Positions 10,161 to 20,453 of a stretch of 64,000 nucleotides of DNA are shown one piece after another. Source of the DNA: Oryzias latipes (taxonomy: Eukaryota > Chordata > Actinopteri > Beloniformes > Adrianichthyidae); NCBI RefSeq assembly GCF_002234675.1, contig NC_019871.2:28334094-28398093 (forward strand), written 5' to 3'. The position numbers were made by a program, and so were the translations under genes. The notes under the pieces are model-generated. The model was not told the DNA's origin and did no database searches. It worked only from the letters and a program-made list of their open reading frames with translations. Within the stretch, counting starts at the first letter, position 1. Each line of letters begins with the position of its first letter.

Positions 10161-12272
10161 CAGGATAAACACATTTTTACCTGACATTATTGATGAGGAC
10201 CAGACGGGATTTATAAAAAGTCGCCAGACACACGATAACATTAGAAGAACCTTACATATAACTGAAAGAGCCCAAAGAGAACATATAAGTACAGTTCTCT
10301 TAAGTATTGACGCGGAAAAAGCTTTTGACTGCGTTAATTGGGAATTTTTATTCTTAGTCTTAGAAAAAATGGGATTTAATAACAAATCGGTTGAAATTAT
10401 AAAAACAATATATTCACAACCAACGGCTAAAATTAGAATAAACGGGAATTTAACAGGAACATTTAAATTGGAAAGATCGACTAGGCAGGGTTGTGGACTC
10501 TCCCCGACTCTGTTTGCTCTTTTTATTGAGCCTCTGGCGCAGGCAATCCGAGAAAAACCTGAAATTAAAGGAGTTTCAATGAATGGCGTTGAACATAAAA
10601 TAGGATTGTTTGCTGATGACTTAATAGCGTACCTCGAACAACCAGAATCATCAATTCCACAGTTTATGAAACTGTTGGGAACATTTGAAAATTTATCGGG
10701 ATATAAAATAAAGATTTCAAAAACTCAGACTCTAACATTCAACTATGTTCCCTCTGAATACATTAGAAACAACTTTAAATTCAATTGGAATATGAAAAGT
10801 ATTAAATACCTAGGAGTAGAAATAACACAAGACTTTCAACATATAAACATTAAAAATTATTCAGAAGTACAAGACAAGATAAAAAAAGACATAGAAAGAT
10901 GGTCAACACTCCCACTAGATTTCAGCTCTAGAATCGAAATAGTGAAAATGAATATATTGCCGCGGTTTTTATTTTTATTTCAAGCTCTACCAGCACAGGT
11001 CTCCAACACCCAATTTGCAACGTGGGACAAAACAATATCCAGATTCATATGGGACAATAAAAGATCCAGAATAAAATACGGCACCCTCCAGCTTCCAAAG
11101 AACAAAGGAGGTATGGCATTACCAAAGCTGAAAGAATACTACATAGCCTCACAATTACGGTACTTATGCTGTTGGTGTAACCCCCATTATACTGGAAAAT
11201 GGAAAAATTTTGAATGTGAAACTTTACAAGAACCTATTCAAAACATTATTGGTGATAAAGAGTTATATGAAACAAAGAAAAGGCATTTAGATCCCATAAC
11301 AAATCATACACTGGTTCAAACTACTCCAAAAATACAAAATCTTAAATAGTGCAAAAAAATTAAAATGGGTAGCATATGACAGGCAATTTAAACCAGCAGA
11401 ATATGATCAGACCTTTAAATATTGGACTACAAAAGGAATAACAGCATGGTGCTTGCTAGAAAAGGACGGACAGCTGGAGAGTTTTGAGAACTTGACTAAA
11501 CAATTTCACCTTGAAAAACAGGATTTTTTTCAGATACTTACAAATGAGAAACTACCATAAGAAAGCAATAGAGAGCGACTCCTCTGGGGATGAAGGCGGG
11601 ATAGTTCACACAATAACAAAGACATATAAAGACAACAATACTAAATTGATTAGTATGCTATATAAATCATTGATGGAATATGATGAAAACACAACTTTGA
11701 AAGTAAAAGATAACTGGGAAAGAGAACTAAACATAAGGATAACTGAACAGAACTGGTTAGATATGTGGAAACACCACCATACCACCACTGGATCCCGAAC
11801 GTGGAGAGAGTTTGCCTGGAAAAACCTTATTAGATTTTTCATAACACCTAAACTGAAGAACAAACATTTGAAAACAAATCAGAGCTGTTGGCGCGGATGT
11901 GGAGAAATAAATGTTGACCACTCTCATGTATTTTGGAAGTGTCAGAATGTAACAGGATTTTGGAAGATGCTGGGCGATCTCACATGCAAAGTGCTGGGAT
12001 ACAAAATTCCTTTGTTGCCAGAACTGTTTTATCTGTACATGTTTTCAGGAAACTTAATCCACCAAAGTGACAAATATTTATTTAAAGTTATGTCACTAGC
12101 CGCCAAAAAAACAATAACCAGAAACTGGGGCACTACGGAGATCCCTTCAAAGGAGCAATGGACTTCAACAATCAACAACATGCATTCAATGGAATTAATA
12201 ACATACAGGCTGAAGCTGCAAGAGGCACAATTACACCGAAAGTGGAAAAAATGGACACTGTACAACAGATAG
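10144..12272 (+). pseudogene. L1-like ORF2: reverse transcriptase, no endonuclease
   Basis: Reverse transcriptase sequence starts near 10150 (DEDQTGFIKSRQTHDNIRR). It continues in frame from 10369 to 11349 with STRQGCGLSPTLFALFIEPL and the catalytic FADDLIAYL, then the thumb region. A frame change near 11340 and another near 11545 break the C-terminal part; the last segment (11511-12272) carries a Cys-rich motif (CWRGCGEINVDHSHVFWKC) typical of the L1 C-terminus. The apurinic endonuclease domain is absent. This copy could not move itself. Confidence 0.85.
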
Positions 12273-12379
12273 ATATATGAAACACCTAGACTTGACCTTT
12301 TTCTTTTCTCTCTTTTTTTTTGTGATGTTTGAACTTTGTGTTCATGTAACAAAAACTAATAAAAATAAAATTATAAAAA

Positions 12380-12395
12380 AAAACTGTCATTTTCC
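12380..12395 (+). repeat. Target site duplication of the L1-like insertion (right)
   Basis: Exact second copy of the 16-bp sequence at 9386-9401, directly after the A-rich 3' end of the LINE. Confidence 0.95.
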
Positions 12396-13191
12396 CCGTT
12401 ATTGACCGGTTTTCTAAGATGGCTCTTTTTACTCCCCCTCCTCAACTACCCACCGCGACTGAAACCGCTAACACCCTGGTCAACTTTGTGTTCCATCACC
12501 ATGGCATCCTGTCAGATATTGTATCTGACCGGGGACCCCAATTTGTCTCGCAAGTCTGGAAGGCCTTTTGCTCCGCCCTCGGAGCATCGTCTGGCTATCA
12601 CCCTCAGTCCAACGGCCAAGCAGAGAGGGCCAATCAGGAGCTGGAGGCGGCCCTCCATTGTCTGGCGTCACAAAATCACAAGGACTGGTCCCAGTTTCTG
12701 GTTTGGATTGAGTACGCTCACAACGCTCATCCATTCTCCGCTACTGGGGTGTCTCGGTTCGAAACCGCCCTCGGGTACCTACCACCTCTGTTTCCGTCCC
12801 AGGAATTCGATTTGGCGGTGCCGTCTGTCCAACAACACCTCCAGCGTTGCCAACGCGTCTGGCGCCAGACCAAGGATGCTCTCCACCGCACCAAGGAGAG
12901 CAACTGCCGCATCGCCAATCGACACAGGGTGGTGGGACCCACTAAGCAGCCTGGACAGAAGGTCTGGCTCTCGGCACGGAACATCCCCCTCCAAGATCAT
13001 CAATCCTTCCTGAGTCTGTCTTAAACTCCCGGCGGCTCTCAAGGTACACCCTTCATTCCATGTCTCACTAATCATACCTGTTATGGACAGTCCTCTGTGC
13101 CCACCGTCTGCTTCCCCTCCAGCCGCCCGTGTCATCGACGGCGCCCCCGCCTTCACGGTTAGCCAGGTATTGGATGTCCGGGTGCCAGTTC
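12396..13191 (+). pseudogene. Gypsy-A integrase, 3' portion, and start of chromodomain
   Basis: The frame from 12419 continues the integrase core: [14 protein letters not shown] holds the second catalytic Asp and [12 protein letters not shown] the catalytic Glu. It ends in the GPY/F-type region, and the frame breaks near 13020. Downstream sequence encodes [18 protein letters not shown], the start of a chromodomain, then meets a solo LTR at 13197. Confidence 0.85.
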
Positions 13192-13196
13192 CTGGT

Positions 13197-13714
13197 TGTT
13201 AGATCCAAAACTAATCCAACATTTCTCAATTATATGCATGCCGAAAGAAAGGAAGCAGACTCGAGGAATTCCTTTCACGTGGAGAGCAAAGTAAAGCTTG
13301 TACTCAGACAAGCTCTGAGTTTTGCAAAGCTCTGCTCCCACCTTTATTAGAATCTGGGTGTTTCCTAACACACAACATGTGACATTTATGTCTAAAGGGT
13401 AAGGGATAGAAACATACACACACACACACACACATATGGTTTACATAAGTTAGGAAACCAATCTGAACATTTCTTGACAGGAAGCAAATCAAAACATCCC
13501 TTGTGATCATTTGTTCACCGCTGTAGGTTAGGCCGATTTATTGCACATTCAAGGTGAACAGCTGTCGCCGGGTCAATACAAAATCATTTACTGCATTCCC
13601 AGGATCACGTTCCTCGCAGAAAAACAATGAACACATTTTATTATATATGATAACACAACAGTACAGAAGTTCTGAGTAAATATGGGATAATGTATGTACA
13701 AATTTATTTTAACA
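13197..13714 (-). repeat. Solo LTR in the Gypsy-A chromodomain
   Basis: A 518-bp unit with ends TGTTA and TAACA, flanked by the direct repeat CTGGT (13192-13196 and 13715-13719). Excising it rejoins CAGTTC-CTGGTCGACTGG, which encodes the chromodomain residues QFLVDW. A complementary AATAAA near 13345 suggests minus orientation. It contains a (CA)n run near 13411-13434. It is the recombination remnant of a retrovirus-like or Gypsy element; there is no coding sequence. Confidence 0.85.
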
Positions 13715-13825
13715 CTGGTCGACTGGCAGGGTTAAGGTCCTGAGGAGCGGTCCTGGATCTCCCGCTCCCTCATCCTGGACCCCTTCCTGATCGAAGACTT
13801 TTACCTGGCCCACCCGGAAGTGGTT
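13715..13825 (+). pseudogene. Gypsy-A chromodomain, C-terminal part
   Basis: Encodes LVDWQG, a stop where Tyr is expected, then GPEERSWISRSLILDPF and HPEVVAW. Chromodomains at the integrase C-terminus target Gypsy chromoviruses to chromatin marks. The end of pol, any polypurine tract and the first roughly 45 bp of the 3' LTR are missing: pol sequence runs straight into LTR sequence. Confidence 0.8.
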
Positions 13826-14151
13826 GCTTGGCTTCTGATGATTCCCAGCTGTGTCCACTCACCTCATCAGCGACCAGTCCTACATAAGGAGATCCAGAAC
13901 CAGCATTCATCGCCAGTTCAGTGCCCCTGATGGTGCATAACCTCGTCTCTCGTCTAGTTTAGTCCAAGTGTTCATGTTCACGTCTAACTTTTGTATTGCC
14001 CCGCCTTCAGGACATTCTGACCACGAGTGGACAGCTGAGTCACCGGATTACCTGAGCCACAGAACCTCTTGGAACACCAAGAACCTCCAGCCTCGCCTCG
14101 AGCCATCGCTGACCTCCAGCCTCGCCACAAGCCAACTCCGACCACCAGCCT
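13826..14151 (+). repeat. Gypsy-A 3' LTR, first piece
   Basis: Matches 6571-6896 of the 5' LTR with scattered substitutions. It is truncated at its 5' side and interrupted at about 14152 by a GC-rich insertion. Open frames here (for example 13968-14375) simply read through the LTR. Confidence 0.85.
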
Positions 14152-15940
14152 CGGGTGAGGGGGTGGGGGGTCTAGCCTGCGATGCGCCTTGGGGGGGGCT
14201 ACTTGGCAGTGGCCCCCCTCCTATGGTTGCCGTATGGAGTGGGCCCCCCCTCTTTCGGTTTTATTTGCACCTTAGACATGTAGGGTCCTTGGTAGGGGGG
14301 GTGCTTGGACATCACTGCAAGCAAGCAGCAGATGTCCTCCTGGCACCCTACCCGCCAATTTTAACCGCACCTTAGACATTTAGGGCCCCTTGGTGTGGAG
14401 GGTGAGGGGACATCACTGTGAGTAATCAGGAGATGTCCCCTTAGTGCCCTACTCGCCAATTTTAACTGCACCCCCCTTAGTACACACACCCCTCCCCCTT
14501 CAATATATACATTCAAACATAAACACACACACATGCACACAAACACCCTCTCAAACACCCATACACGCACACACATTTTACAAGGAAGGTGGGACCTGGG
14601 TCCATCTGTCCCCTACCCCTTCCCTGGTGGGGGGTGCGGGCCCCTTGGCGATGGCGGCCGTGTCCCTTGGGTGCCGGCTCCCTGGGCCCGGCGGTGCTCT
14701 CTCCGCACGGTGGGGGGGGTTCATATTACACCTGAGCCGGGGGTGTTCGTGTCCCTGGGGGGTGGGTCCTGGTCCTTGCCCCTGGGCGCTGGACCCCGCC
14801 AAACTTCCAACATGGCCGAGCCTGGTCGGGCCATATTTATAACACCCCTTGTGGGCCGCCCTTTTTTCCCCGGGGTTCCCCCCTACTGGGCGGGGGCGGC
14901 GGGCCCCTGCCTTGCTCCTACCTGGACCAACCGTGGGCCGGGTGGGTGGCTGCCTGTAGTGCGGAGCGGGTCTCCCTTGGGTGGTCCTGGTCGTACCTGG
15001 GGTCGGGGCGGGGGGATGCCCGGAACTCCTGGGTGGTGGTGGGGTGCTCGTCTGGGGCTGTGGGCATCCCTCTCCGGTGGGGCCCTGCGTTGGGCTCTTC
15101 CGGCGCGGCGGCGGGGCTGCTTTCCTGGCTGGGCTGGGGCGGCGCTCTCTTTCCCTCCGCGCCTCCCTGCTCTCTGGCTCTGGGGGCCTCGCGGCGGTCC
15201 TGCTGGCCCTAGCCTGGGTGGCGGTCTTGGTCGCCCGGGGGGCGGTTGTTCCCTGCCTGTTCCCGTATGGCGTTGGGGGAATTCCGGCTGCCGCTGCTGC
15301 TGCGGCGGGGGTCTGGGTGTTGGGGTGGCTGGGCGCTCCTCCTCCTTCTTTTCACATTCCACCATCCATTTTAGAAGAACATAAACACTCACTTGAGCAC
15401 AGGTGTTAGCTCACCTTTGCACTAATAGTTTGCATGATTGAATGAATGAAAGATTTCACACTAGTTGGTTTAAAGGCATAGGTATGCGTTCGTGAACACT
15501 ATCTGTTTTGTGTGCATGTTGACATGTGGACATTTTTGCGGCTAGCAGGTGTGTTGATAATATTTGAGTGTGTGTGAACAGGCCCCGCCCTTTTTGTACC
15601 ACATTTGAACCGTACCATAATGATTAACAACCAGTAAACTTGTTGCTTTATGCTGCTTCATGATCTTACCCCCCTTCCCCTCCTATTATCACCCTCCTAC
15701 CCCCCCCTCTCTCCAACGTCCCTCTCTCTTCTTCCCCTCTTTCCTTTTCCGTCCGGTCCAACACCAAAGATTTTCAAACATGATTGAAATTAATAAAGTT
15801 TGGCCTCAATTACAAAAGGGGTTTATTCAGACATACCTTTGGTTTGTCTGAAGATTAATAACCCCTCTTGTTAAAATAAAATATGTCCAACACAAGAGGC
15901 CCTCAGCTCTCATCTGTTTGCCTAGCTGTTGGACAGGACA

Positions 15941-15970
<30 letters not shown>
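14152..15970 (+). mobile_element. GC-rich poly(A)-ended insertion in the Gypsy-A 3' LTR
   Basis: About 1.8 kb that begins GGGTGAGGGGGTGG, contains a (CA)-rich stretch (14480-14578) and a very GC-rich zone (14585-15350), then AT-richer sequence ending in a run of A (15945-15971). The position inside an LTR and the terminal poly(A) suggest a retrotransposed sequence, for example the 3' end of a LINE. About 105 bp of LTR present in the 5' copy (6897-7001) are missing at the junction. Long open frames in the GC-rich zone occur on both strands and are composition artefacts. Confidence 0.6.
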
Positions 15971-15972
<2 letters not shown>

Positions 15973-16047
15973 CTTGACTCACCAACTTACTCACCTTGTG
16001 TTTTCCCTCAGGGTTCCAGCGCCTGGGTCTGCCTCGCCTAGCTTGCA
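15971..16047 (+). repeat. Gypsy-A 3' LTR, terminal piece
   Basis: AACTTGACTCACCAACTTAC through CTAGCTTGCA matches the end of the 5' LTR (7001-7073). Host sequence follows. No clear target duplication was found between 6524-6528 and 16048-16052. Confidence 0.8.
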
Positions 16048-16139
16048 ATGAAAGATAATTTGGTTTTAAAAATAAAATACATAAAAATATGAGAACTCTA
16101 AGTGAGGAGCCAAAAACAAGAACAATCAAAATGCCCTAA

Positions 16140-16400
16140 ATAAAACTTGTAATGCATTACATCTTCTGAGTGGAAGATTGCAGGTTCAATTCCTGCCTTG
16201 CCTGCCCATGTGTCAAATTGTCCTTGGACAAGACACTGAACCACACAGGTGGTTGAACAGCTTAGCTGGCTGTGTGTAGGACTGTCACACAGGAAAATGA
16301 GCTAAAATCCAGAGTGGGTCCTCAGGCAAGACCCTCCCAGTGCCTTGAAAACACAGGCTTGTGTCAGGAAGGGCATCCGGCATAAAAAAAAAGTCTCTGT
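16140..16400 (+). mobile_element. SINE, tRNA-derived, degraded
   Basis: Contains a B-box-like GGTTCAATTCC, then TTGTCCTTGGACAAGACACT, as in the SINE heads at 3551 and 25621. It ends in GTCAGGAAGGGCATCCGGCA followed by an A run, a tail shared by many fish SINEs and RTE-type LINEs. Confidence 0.6.
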
Positions 16401-18353
16401 CAAACTTCCTGTTTGAATCAGTGAACAGTAGCATTTTTAGGTACGGGCAGTACTAACGGTTGCCCGGGGCGCCAATTCAAAGGGGGTGCCGGCTGAACAC
16501 TTGGATAGGGTTTTCCATATCTGTTATATCACGGTGTCTGGAACGGCCTGAAACCAGCAAAACAGCGCCCCCTGGACGCGCCGTGCTCAGCTGGCAGGAG
16601 CGCGGGAAGCGTTCCTTTTGGCTTAGAAAGCACCGGAAAAGCATGTAAAGAAAGAGTGGAGGGGTGGAGGGAACCAGTTCAACTGTGGGTCTCTCCCAAA
16701 TTAAGTGGACAGATGAGGTAGTAAGGTGGTTGCGGGGTGTACTTCATAAAATATTTTATAGATTAGTCATACCATGTGACATTCTATAACCTACATTTTA
16801 ATACAGGTATTTACAATTCTGCATTTTCTGTCAATTTTTGTGTGCCCAAAAAAAATAGGGAACCCAAAACAATGAGGTCACCAAGGGGAAAATTGGCTTA
16901 GTTGAGGATTTTGGTGAGGACGTCTATTGTCAAGCGGCAAAACGCCAGAGAGGCGGACAAAAAAAGGTCAAAGCCATCTGCTGCCCCATTTAGAAGAAAA
17001 TAAAAGAAGAGGAGAAGTGAGATAAAGAACAGGATTTCTCCTCATAGCTAGGAATGCATGATTTTTTAGTGCTTCCTGCCACAATGACTTCAACAACCAA
17101 AACTATATATATATTATGAGGTGGTTGATGACTAAAACTGAAGTAGGTCTAAATATTGCAGCTGACATTGTTGTTTTTTTAATGCTTTTATTTTCTTCTA
17201 AAACTTGTGTGTGTCCAAATGTTTGGTCTGTACTGTACGTGCTGTGGCAACCCCTCAGGGGAGAAGCCAAAAGGTGAAAATAAATAACTAAAACAATAAT
17301 GCACTGATATTTATGAAATCATAGAGACTGAGTTTATTGAAAAGGATTGTTTGGCATAACTACTTTTTTAAATTATTATTTTATTCATTTATTTATTTTT
17401 TCGTTTGGCCTAACTAATGTGTGGTGTTTATCTGAAGTCAAAGAAAAACCCACAATCGACTCAGCTCAAAGGGGCTTCACCTTTATGGTATACAAGCTCA
17501 GTTTGCTACACTCTGATTTTGTCTGCACGTTGGTCTAAACCTGGTATCTTCTCTTAGATGCAAGTTCATCAATTTCTGGGTCAGGCTCTGACCTGAGGAA
17601 AACCTCAGGACAGAGTGAAGGTGTTCATGTTGGGAACTGGTGGGGTTTTGAAGAATCCAAGCGCGGACATGTGGCGATCTGTCCTGAAATGTCTGATTAG
17701 TCTGGCAGGCTGTGGCTTCTCCTGGAGAGCTCCTCCTCTCCTGAGGTCTCCTGTGAGAGTCACAGCCACATTCAATCCTCATTAGGTTCCTATTTACGGC
17801 AGTGGCTCTCAAACTTTTTCTCTTGTTCGCCCCTTTGGAGGAAGAAAAATGTTCATTCCCCTGCGCCCCCACACCATGAAAAACTGTGATAAAGTAAGCC
17901 AAAAACATTTATACTTAATACCATATACCATAATCTTAAAGATTCCTGCTGCTAGAAACCAGAAAAATTAAATAAATGATCATTCACTTTGTAAGGACAA
18001 CATTGGACCATGTTTTTTTTTTTCAGAACACAAGTGACATACAGCAAAGAACAATAAACTATTCATCAATTGTTCAAAGTAAATGCCAGGCGGGATACAA
18101 AAACAAAATAAAGTTATATTTTATAATAGAGCTGAGCAAAACATTCTAATTGCTTTTTTGTTTGTACTGGGGGAACTGGAATGTAAGTAAAATCTAATTT
18201 GGTCTAGAAAATTCACAAAATTGGGAGCTTTATTGCTAAATTTAGTTTCGTGAATATAATACTTGGTTAATAAAATCAGGAGATTTATTAAATAAAAATG
18301 AGACAAAAATGTATAATCATAATTAACTCAACCAAATCAGATATGCTTCCATG
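16401..18353. other. Intergenic, repeat-derived, no gene recognised
   Basis: No coding exon is supported. At 17800 the sequence CAGTGGCTCTCAAACTTTTT resembles a hAT terminus. Its partner end was not found, so this may be a one-ended remnant. Confidence 0.4.
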
Positions 18354-19083
18354 TTAATGTAAATAAAGTAAATACATTTTAGTTTTTATCAGATTTGTTA
18401 ATTTGTCCCATATTTTTTCATTGTACTTATAAGTCCAAAAAAAAAGCCTCAATGTTTCCTCAAACTGAAAACAGAAAGAACAATTTTTAGTAGTATCCTT
18501 TTTCAGCATTTGCACATACTGATTTGTTGGATAAAACCAATGAATGATCTTGAGTAAAATATCTTTAACTTTGTTGTTTATAAGATTTTTGTTTGGCAGA
18601 AGCCCAAACTTTTCCCAACAAATTTGACCATGAAGTGACGACCAGAAAGTTATGGCTATAGGGATTCCAGCTGAAACAGTTTTTGGACGGCTTTGTTTCG
18701 ATTTCTTAAAGTTGAGAAACAGAGTTTTCCTGACAGCAGTTTCCGTCACGTGAAGCTGTAGTTGGGGAGTAGATGAAGTAGGAGATCCTCTATAAAGATA
18801 GGTGAGGTGGAGGGAAACAACTGAAAAACCAACTGAAAAGTCCTTCACAGAAACAGGGATCTTGTAGAACTGAATACATTCAGTGTAGTGTAGAGTTGAC
18901 CCTGTTGATTGAATAATGGACTAATCTGAGATTATGATCAATTGGATAAAGATAATTTTGTTTCTGTAAAGAATATATCTAAATTAAATTCCACAGAGCT
19001 TGGGTTTTTCAGAAACTGTCTGATCCAATTAATTTTAAAAGTCATATTTATGGTACGGAAATCAAGGAAGTTCAGACCCCCAC
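18354..19083 (-). pseudogene. L1-like ORF2 C-terminal remnant
   Basis: The minus strand encodes, in pieces, GGLNFLDFRTINMTFKINW (complement of about 19020-19083). After frame breaks, 18354-18848 carries WEKFGLLPNKNLINNKVKD and a Cys-rich motif (CSFCFQFEETLRLFFWTY). These match the region downstream of reverse transcriptase in L1/Tx1-type LINEs. No ORF1, endonuclease or catalytic motif is present. Confidence 0.65.
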
Positions 19084-19479
19084 CAGTATAATAATTCAAT
19101 AGAACATATTACAATATTGAAGCTATGTGCAAAAAGAAACACATTTCTTTTAATGGCTGCTATATGTCTGCTTTGTGCCACACATCGTAGAACGTAGAAC
19201 GAAAGCAGAATGCCCCCAGCCGTCTGCCCCATCAGTGGATGCTCCCTCTCCACACCCAGCAGAATTCAGGGAGTGTCTGTGCTGTAAACCTCATCCTCAG
19301 GGTGGAGTCTGACGTGATTTCAATGACCTGATCGTCGTCAGCAGATGCTGCTATGGTAAATGGGTGTCTCAGCCAGTCGTACTGTTGTCTGGGAAATATT
19401 TGAGAAAGAATCCTAAATCTATTTTTTTTCTTTCTTTTTCTTCCTTTTTTTAAGGGTAAATTTGTTATTTACTTTTGGA

Positions 19480-19665
19480 CTTATTGTTGACTTATTATTG
19501 ATTTATTCTTATCATTTATTATTATTATTGAATTATTATTGATTGTTTATTATTATTATTATTGATCTATTTTTATTATTATAATTATTGACTTATTCTG
19601 TGTATATATTGTTATTATTTATTATTATTATTGACTTCCTATTGACTTGTTGTTGGGCTTTCCTA
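19480..19665. repeat. Degenerate TTATTATTG tandem repeat
   Basis: Low-complexity TTATTATTATTGA and TTGACTTATTATTG units repeat across about 185 bp. Confidence 0.7.
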
Positions 19666-19771
19666 AATAATTTAAATTACATGTCAAAAAAGGTCTAAAA
19701 CTTCTACATGTTTAAAAATTATATTAAAAAATTCTTTGTAATAATTGTTTTTTGTAAAAGTCCTGCAACTA

Positions 19772-19874
<103 letters not shown>

Positions 19875-20453
19875 AAATTATATGAAAGCTACCTCACCGT
19901 CGGGGCAGGCTTCCCAAGCGGGCTTGTCTCCTCTAGCGATAAAACTCACTGGATAAAACTCGTTGAGGAATACCACATGTTTTCATTTATTTTGTTAATC
20001 GTTCAACTTCTGAACCGGATATCCTGTATGTGCGGTACAAACAAAAATATCCTCCCTTCTTGTTTCTATAATGTCTTTAAACAATCAATCTTTGCTTTAA
20101 ATAAAAAAAACATATTCATTAAAATGTAATGTATTGTATCTAAAATAAAATGTATTTTAGTTTAGATATGATTTGCTAATATTTGAAAACACTGAAAAAA
20201 CATTCCACGACTGTAGCGTAACAAAGGTTCCGCCTGTGGACGGAAGATAAAAGTGGGGAACAAATACAAACAGGTATTCATTTTTTCTTATTATTTTCTC
20301 TATTATCGCGTTTATTTGTGCAAAATAACCAATCTCTTTTTAATAAACTTGGTTTATTTTCATGAAACACAAGATACGTCACGACCGAAAGCCAGCTCGA
20401 CCTTAAATGTACAGTTTTGTTTTAGGACGGAGGCTTATCCTTCCTTGTCTTTC

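Larger units (their letters stand above)
9402..12379 (+). mobile_element. L1-like LINE, internally deleted, in Gypsy-A integrase
   Basis: A 2978-bp element flanked by a perfect 16-bp duplication. It has a 5' leader, an intact ORF1, part of ORF2 and a short A-rich end (AATAAAAATAAAATTATAAAAA). The endonuclease half of ORF2 is missing: ORF1 sequence runs into reverse transcriptase sequence near 10140. Same strand as its host. Confidence 0.9.

Noticed and set aside
14533-15409. Long overlapping frames on both strands (up to 283 aa)
   Set aside because: The region is extremely GC-rich, stops are rare by composition, no domain is recognisable, and it is part of an insertion.
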